Below, piece after piece: positions 55,570-59,570 of a stretch of DNA of 59,570 bases (its first letter is position 1; the number at the start of each line of letters is the position of its first letter). The stretch is from Deltaproteobacteria bacterium (GTDB lineage Archaea; Thermoplasmatota; Poseidoniia; Poseidoniales; Poseidoniaceae), in NCBI GenBank assembly GCA_028344335.1, contig JAOMAZ010000005.1, positions 1-59,570 of the forward strand. Reading direction: 5' to 3'. The position numbers were made by a program, and so were the translations under genes. The notes beneath the pieces are model-generated. The model was not told the DNA's origin and made no database searches. It worked only from the letters and a program-made list of their open reading frames with translations.

Positions 55570-56772
55570 CTACATTGGCTCCCTCTTTAGGTCAACACCA
55601 GAAGTATTTTTTGCCGAATTTATTCGGTCACGCAATTCTTCAATATTACTTATTTGCCAACTCTGTCGACCTTTTGAAAATATATCTTCAGTGACCTTTT
55701 CAACAAAAGTAATTGATGGAATAGAATCGCTTGAAATATTGATTTCTTGGACTGTGAATTTCTTGGAAAATGGATATTTTTTCACCATGACAATGTCACC
55801 TGGAAGGAGTGCTGCGATAATTTCTCTTCCAGCCCCTCCATTGTATTCGTGGCTACCTAATTTCCCATTTGGGGTAAAAAAAACTCTATTTGAATAGATA
55901 AATGAGAAATCATCTTGATCGGAGTAATTAGTTTTAGAAAGATATTCGATTGTAGGTTGGAAAAATTGGCGGTTTGAAAAGTCTACTTTTAGAGGTGTTT
56001 TACGTTTTGTTGCATGGTAATAAGCTTTGTCAACTAGCAACTCTTCCAATGAAAGGTGATTGAACCTTTTTCTAATTTCAGGAGTTAAGAGTTCCCTCGC
56101 CATGATTTGATAATCGATACATTTGATTTCAAAGAATTTATCGATAATATCAGTTAAATCTTGCATCCTTATTCGATTAAAGCCTTTATTTTGCCATCTT
56201 GGATGATCAGGTTCATTATGTTTCCACATTACAAATTTTTCATGCTCAACATCTTCTTTTATCCATTCGTTGGTGTTTCTTGGTGGCCTATGATGACCGG
56301 CCCATCCCCACCAATTTGCATGAGAAACCCATATTTCTGCATCATCGCCGGAAGCAAAGTATGCTGCTTCAAAAACTGAATGAGGATCTTCGAGATGCTC
56401 AGAAACCATTGAGAGAATGATAAAATTAGTTTTTTCTTTTTGCACTTCATCTACAACATCTTCAAGAAAACAAGAATAAAGATTCAGATTTGGAAAGGCT
56501 TTCATCAACTCTTCTGGAGAATATGGAAACTCCTCATATCCTCCATGAGAATAGTTTTTTACATGATCAGTCCCAACCAGTGGGTCAATTCCAGTATAGG
56601 ATTCCGCACCATCTTCTAGGAATTGAATTAGATGAGGACCCCCTCCCATCCCGATATCTAGAATTCTTTTATTTTCCCAAAGATATTTTGAACGGTGAAT
56701 AATTCTATTCCCTGTATAACCCCATTCTAATGAAGTTTTAATGATGTCATTTCGCAGTACCTCATTATTAAT
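55570..56772 (-). CDS. Class I SAM-dependent methyltransferase-domain protein; N-terminus extends upstream of the listed ORF
   Basis: Open frame upstream of Met 56649 reads NNEVLRNDIIKTSLEWGYTGNRIIHRSKYLWENKRILDIGMGGGPHLIQFLE (SAM motif I); no in-frame ATG; stop at 56791-56793. Confidence 0.7.
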   Translation of the reverse strand: MNNEVLRNDIIKTSLEWGYTGNRIIHRSKYLWENKRILDIGMGGGPHLIQFLEDGAESYTGIDPLVGTDHVKNYSHGGYEEFPYSPEELMKAFPNLNLYSCFLEDVVDEVQKEKTNFIILSMVSEHLEDPHSVFEAAYFASGDDAEIWVSHANWWGWAGHHRPPRNTNEWIKEDVEHEKFVMWKHNEPDHPRWQNKGFNRIRMQDLTDIIDKFFEIKCIDYQIMARELLTPEIRKRFNHLSLEELLVDKAYYHATKRKTPLKVDFSNRQFFQPTIEYLSKTNYSDQDDFSFIYSNRVFFTPNGKLGSHEYNGGAGREIIAALLPGDIVMVKKYPFSKKFTVQEINISSDSIPSITFVEKVTEDIFSKGRQSWQISNIEELRDRINSAKNTSGVDLKREPM

Positions 56773-56777
56773 GCCTT

Positions 56778-58112
56778 TTATTTTTGTAGTTTACTTTCCT
56801 CTTTAGGGGTTTGAGGATTAGAGGGAATAGTATTTTCAGGTTGAGCAATTATCTCTTCAGAAACTATTTGCAAAGGACAGATACTTTCTGATGTGGGTTG
56901 CTGTTCAGAAGCAATTAATTTTTTTGCTTGTAATTCGTTATTTTCCACATTAATCTCAAGGCCCAATGAGGCATAATATAGTAAATGCCCCCATTCTTTA
57001 ATTGCGTGTAGACTACGACAAAGATAAATCAATGTGTCTAATTTTGAGAGATTAGTGGTATCGAGAAGCATCAATTCAATTTCAATTGCCTCGTCATGTT
57101 TCCCTTCTTCTCGTTTTCCATGAGCCTTTCTTCTTAACAAATTTGGATCGTTAGGGTGATATTTAAGCCCAATTGTAGACAAACGAAAGCATTCAGCCTT
57201 TAAGTTTTGATTCCAATGTAACCGAGTTAGCATTTCCCACGCATTAATGTTCATCTTATCTATTGAAGACCAATGTTCAAGCAATTGTGAATCTTCAGCC
57301 CAGTAGGCTCTAATAAATGCAGAAAGTTCATCCGGTGACATGATGTCTTTACCCTTATTTATACTGAGAAAAGTATTGGCAGAAAAGATTGACTTGGAAG
57401 AAAGGAATAGACTTCTAAGACCCATCATTTCATCATCATTTTCTTTAATAATTAAGTTGAATTTATCAACACTAATCGAGGAGTTCATTAATGCCAAACC
57501 AACCAATTTCTTTTTAATTTTGATATTTTGGATGACATCCTTTGAGGGTAGTATGATTTGCTCTTCATTTGGGTGAGAGTCAAGAAATAATACAAATCTC
57601 ATTAGGAGTGGATTTGATTTCGACACATTTGAAAGGGAATGTATAGCCTCTTTCTTATCAAATATGTCTGTAGTTGATAATACTTTGAAAATCATTTCTG
57701 CCCTAAGGTTACTTCCTAATTCTACAGATTTAATTAATTCCTGTTTAAGAACGTTTATGCTGTTAGAAGCAGGTTTCAGGGCACCTTTCAATTTTGATAT
57801 ACAGTCTTTCAACTGTTTACCTCTCAAATCAATTACCTTAGAACTGGGGGTTTTTTTTATTTTAAGATTCATTGTTTCTTCATTCCAAAGCAAATCAGAT
57901 TTACTAGATAAATATAGAATAATACCATCAAAAACTCTTTCTCCCGTTCTATGAAACTCTCTTGTTCCACAATCCAAAACCTCCTCCAACTCAATATGGA
58001 TGCCTTTTAAAATCAAATCAGTAATTAGTTTCATAGCAGGGGGTTCATACGAAGGCCTTGATGTAGAAAAAACCTCATGATCAACTATCATTAGGTATTT
58101 TTTATCTGTCAT
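56778..58112 (-). CDS. Protein of unknown function with C-terminal TPR-like helices
   Basis: 444-aa ORF; AECFRLSTIGLKYHPNDPNLLRRKAHGKREEGKHDEAIEIELMLLDT TPR-like; N-terminus KYLMIVDHEVFSTSRPSYEPPAMKLITDLILKG. Confidence 0.6.
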   Translation of the reverse strand: MTDKKYLMIVDHEVFSTSRPSYEPPAMKLITDLILKGIHIELEEVLDCGTREFHRTGERVFDGIILYLSSKSDLLWNEETMNLKIKKTPSSKVIDLRGKQLKDCISKLKGALKPASNSINVLKQELIKSVELGSNLRAEMIFKVLSTTDIFDKKEAIHSLSNVSKSNPLLMRFVLFLDSHPNEEQIILPSKDVIQNIKIKKKLVGLALMNSSISVDKFNLIIKENDDEMMGLRSLFLSSKSIFSANTFLSINKGKDIMSPDELSAFIRAYWAEDSQLLEHWSSIDKMNINAWEMLTRLHWNQNLKAECFRLSTIGLKYHPNDPNLLRRKAHGKREEGKHDEAIEIELMLLDTTNLSKLDTLIYLCRSLHAIKEWGHLLYYASLGLEINVENNELQAKKLIASEQQPTSESICPLQIVSEEIIAQPENTIPSNPQTPKEESKLQK

Positions 58113-59236
58113 GGAATCACCTTCCTTGAAAATGAATGCTTTAATGAAGGGTCAACTGAAATCAAATATTCAATCACTTCATCAACCGTCCATTTTACAT
58201 AATCAACACTTGATAAATTACATATTTCCATTAAAGATTGAAATAATTTCAACACCTTTGGGGAATTGAAAGTCCTTTCTGAACCTTCATCCCAATAGAT
58301 TCTATTCATAGAATGCGCATGTGTTTTCACGAATGCAGTATCGCCAATTATTGGTGAATTTTCAATCCAAATTTTCAATGTCCCATACCAATCTGACAAG
58401 GCATCCGAAATTGCCTTTGAACCATAATGGTCAATGGAACAGTGCGTGAATGGAATATCTTGATTCCAAATCAAGAACCGAGGTTCTTTAGAGTCCGAAA
58501 CATTTCCAATAATCCTTCCGTCAGCTTCAGGTAAATCATAACCCTTGGAAGCATTAACCGCCAAAACAGTATGTGGTACCTTAATGGTGGAATCAACAAT
58601 TCTTCTTCCAGCAGGCATTGAAAAATCACCAATACACCCATTCTTAATTAGCATTTCAATTTCATTTACAACAGTACAAACTCTCAAATCAGAAGCATTC
58701 AAAGCCCAAACTCCGTGAAGAAAATGCCAGTTATCCAAAGACAATGGAACAATTTTCATCATGTCAGCCAATGTGGCTTGAATATATCTCTCAAGTCTCG
58801 CGGCGTCTATCTTCTCGTGTTCATGCCCTTCGGGCCAAGGTAAATGCCCGAACTTGAAGAAATCACCATTTGTTATCCCTTCATGGTGGATATGAACTTG
58901 GAATTCATGTTCAGACTCTTGTGCAACCCTTTTTACAGCATACGTGTATCTTTTCCAAAAGGGGGGGTTTTGGGGCTTAAAATTTAGGAGGTCGCCATTG
59001 GAATTTGGAGTTAGACTAGATGATGTTCTAACTGGGTGGTTATAAAACAATGTCATTTTATTGAAAAAGGGGTGGTTATTAGTTTCTTCAAGGAATTTTA
59101 AGATTAAATCAGAATTTTCAGAAGCCTCTTCCCCCCATTGATCCCAATTACCAGAAAAAGGCTCCCAGTGGTCAGTATGGAAATGGACAAATCTTTTGAT
59201 CCCCTTGTTTTTCATTAACTCAACAAGTTCTTCCAT
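58109..59236 (-). CDS. Protein of unknown function, possibly polysaccharide deacetylase-like fold
   Basis: HFHTDHWEPF, FQVHIHHEGI, DNWHFLHGVWALNASD, IGDFSMPAGRRIVD motifs; ATGA overlap with the downstream CDS. Confidence 0.45.
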   Translation of the reverse strand: MEELVELMKNKGIKRFVHFHTDHWEPFSGNWDQWGEEASENSDLILKFLEETNNHPFFNKMTLFYNHPVRTSSSLTPNSNGDLLNFKPQNPPFWKRYTYAVKRVAQESEHEFQVHIHHEGITNGDFFKFGHLPWPEGHEHEKIDAARLERYIQATLADMMKIVPLSLDNWHFLHGVWALNASDLRVCTVVNEIEMLIKNGCIGDFSMPAGRRIVDSTIKVPHTVLAVNASKGYDLPEADGRIIGNVSDSKEPRFLIWNQDIPFTHCSIDHYGSKAISDALSDWYGTLKIWIENSPIIGDTAFVKTHAHSMNRIYWDEGSERTFNSPKVLKLFQSLMEICNLSSVDYVKWTVDEVIEYLISVDPSLKHSFSRKVIP

Positions 59237-59344
59237 TTATTTCCCCCCTTCGTAATACTGCCATTCAACACTTGCATTTAGTATTGACATTGTGAACTTG
59301 AGAGTTCTATATCCTGTTTTCAATGTGAATAAAATTTCAGCCAT
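59237..59344 (-). CDS. 35-aa small ORF between tightly packed genes
   Basis: MAEILFTLKTGYRTLKFTMSILNASVEWQYYEGGK*; AAGGGGGG upstream; stop TAA immediately followed by ATG of the next CDS. Confidence 0.5.
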   Translation of the reverse strand: MAEILFTLKTGYRTLKFTMSILNASVEWQYYEGGK

Positions 59345-59570
59345 TTATTTTACCCCCCTTAGTCGCTGAATAGCAGATAATATTTCGTTCACCCGTACTC
59401 ACAAAACTTATGGTTGTGTAATCAATCTCATCAGCGCCATCTAATTTTTCAAAAATTTTGTTGTCTGTGCCATATTGATTAAAACTCAAAACTACATCTG
59501 TCCCACTCCGAATTGTATTTGCAAGTAATTCGTAATCCTGCACTCCAAGGTGAGAAGATACTGCGTTAAC
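59337..59570 (-). CDS. Partial CDS of unknown function, truncated by the window edge
   Basis: Frame is open to the window end (VNAVSSHLGVQDYELLANTIRSGTDVVLSFNQYG...); the listed start at 59543 is only an internal GTG. Confidence 0.5.
   Translation of the reverse strand, partial: VNAVSSHLGVQDYELLANTIRSGTDVVLSFNQYGTDNKIFEKLDGADEIDYTTISFVSTGERNIICYSATKGGKING

Noticed and set aside
1-59570. Classical antiviral defence system (CRISPR-Cas, R-M, CBASS, etc.)
   Set aside because: No Cas, restriction, cyclase or reverse transcriptase motifs seen; the wHTH-STAND protein alone is not enough for a defence call

Overview
The window looks archaeal. It encodes a euryarchaeal-type DNA polymerase D large subunit (DP2), a ribosomal S13-S4-S11-RpoD cluster, an archaeal pantoate-kinase-like GHMP kinase, and several very Asp-rich (thrombospondin type 3-like) surface proteins. 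Together these suggest a planktonic Marine Group II/Poseidoniales-like euryarchaeote; this placement is inferred and was not tested by search. From about 1 to 31 kb the content is mostly core genes: PEPCK, polC, pyrE, ribosomal proteins, rpoD, leuS, trx and rpe, interspersed with large surface or membrane proteins and two unusual regulators. From about 31 to 59.5 kb it is a cell-surface glycan locus: glycosyltransferases, a flippase, an ABC-2 polysaccharide exporter, a nucleotide-sugar dehydrogenase and epimerase, two PP-loop enzymes, a pectate-lyase-like lipoprotein and a Stf0-like sulfotransferase. A BolA/Grx4 pair and a PAPS-supply cassette (cysQ-cysD-cysNC) sit within it. The most interesting signals are: (i) a candidate sulfated-glycan pathway (PAPS synthesis, PAP removal and a sulfotransferase, with no PAPS reductase in the window); (ii) a one-TM protein with five extracellular Cys-pair modules and a cytoplasmic double winged-helix domain; (iii) a serine-recombinase remnant abutting a 60-bp degenerate duplication; (iv) tandem hairpins, one with a UUCG tetraloop, just upstream of rpsM; (v) a methyltransferase whose N-terminus has no canonical start; and (vi) a 35-aa sORF in a tightly coupled operon with a repeated leader motif. 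No CRISPR array, tRNA, rRNA or intact mobile element was recognised. All calls come from reading motifs by eye; no database search was run.
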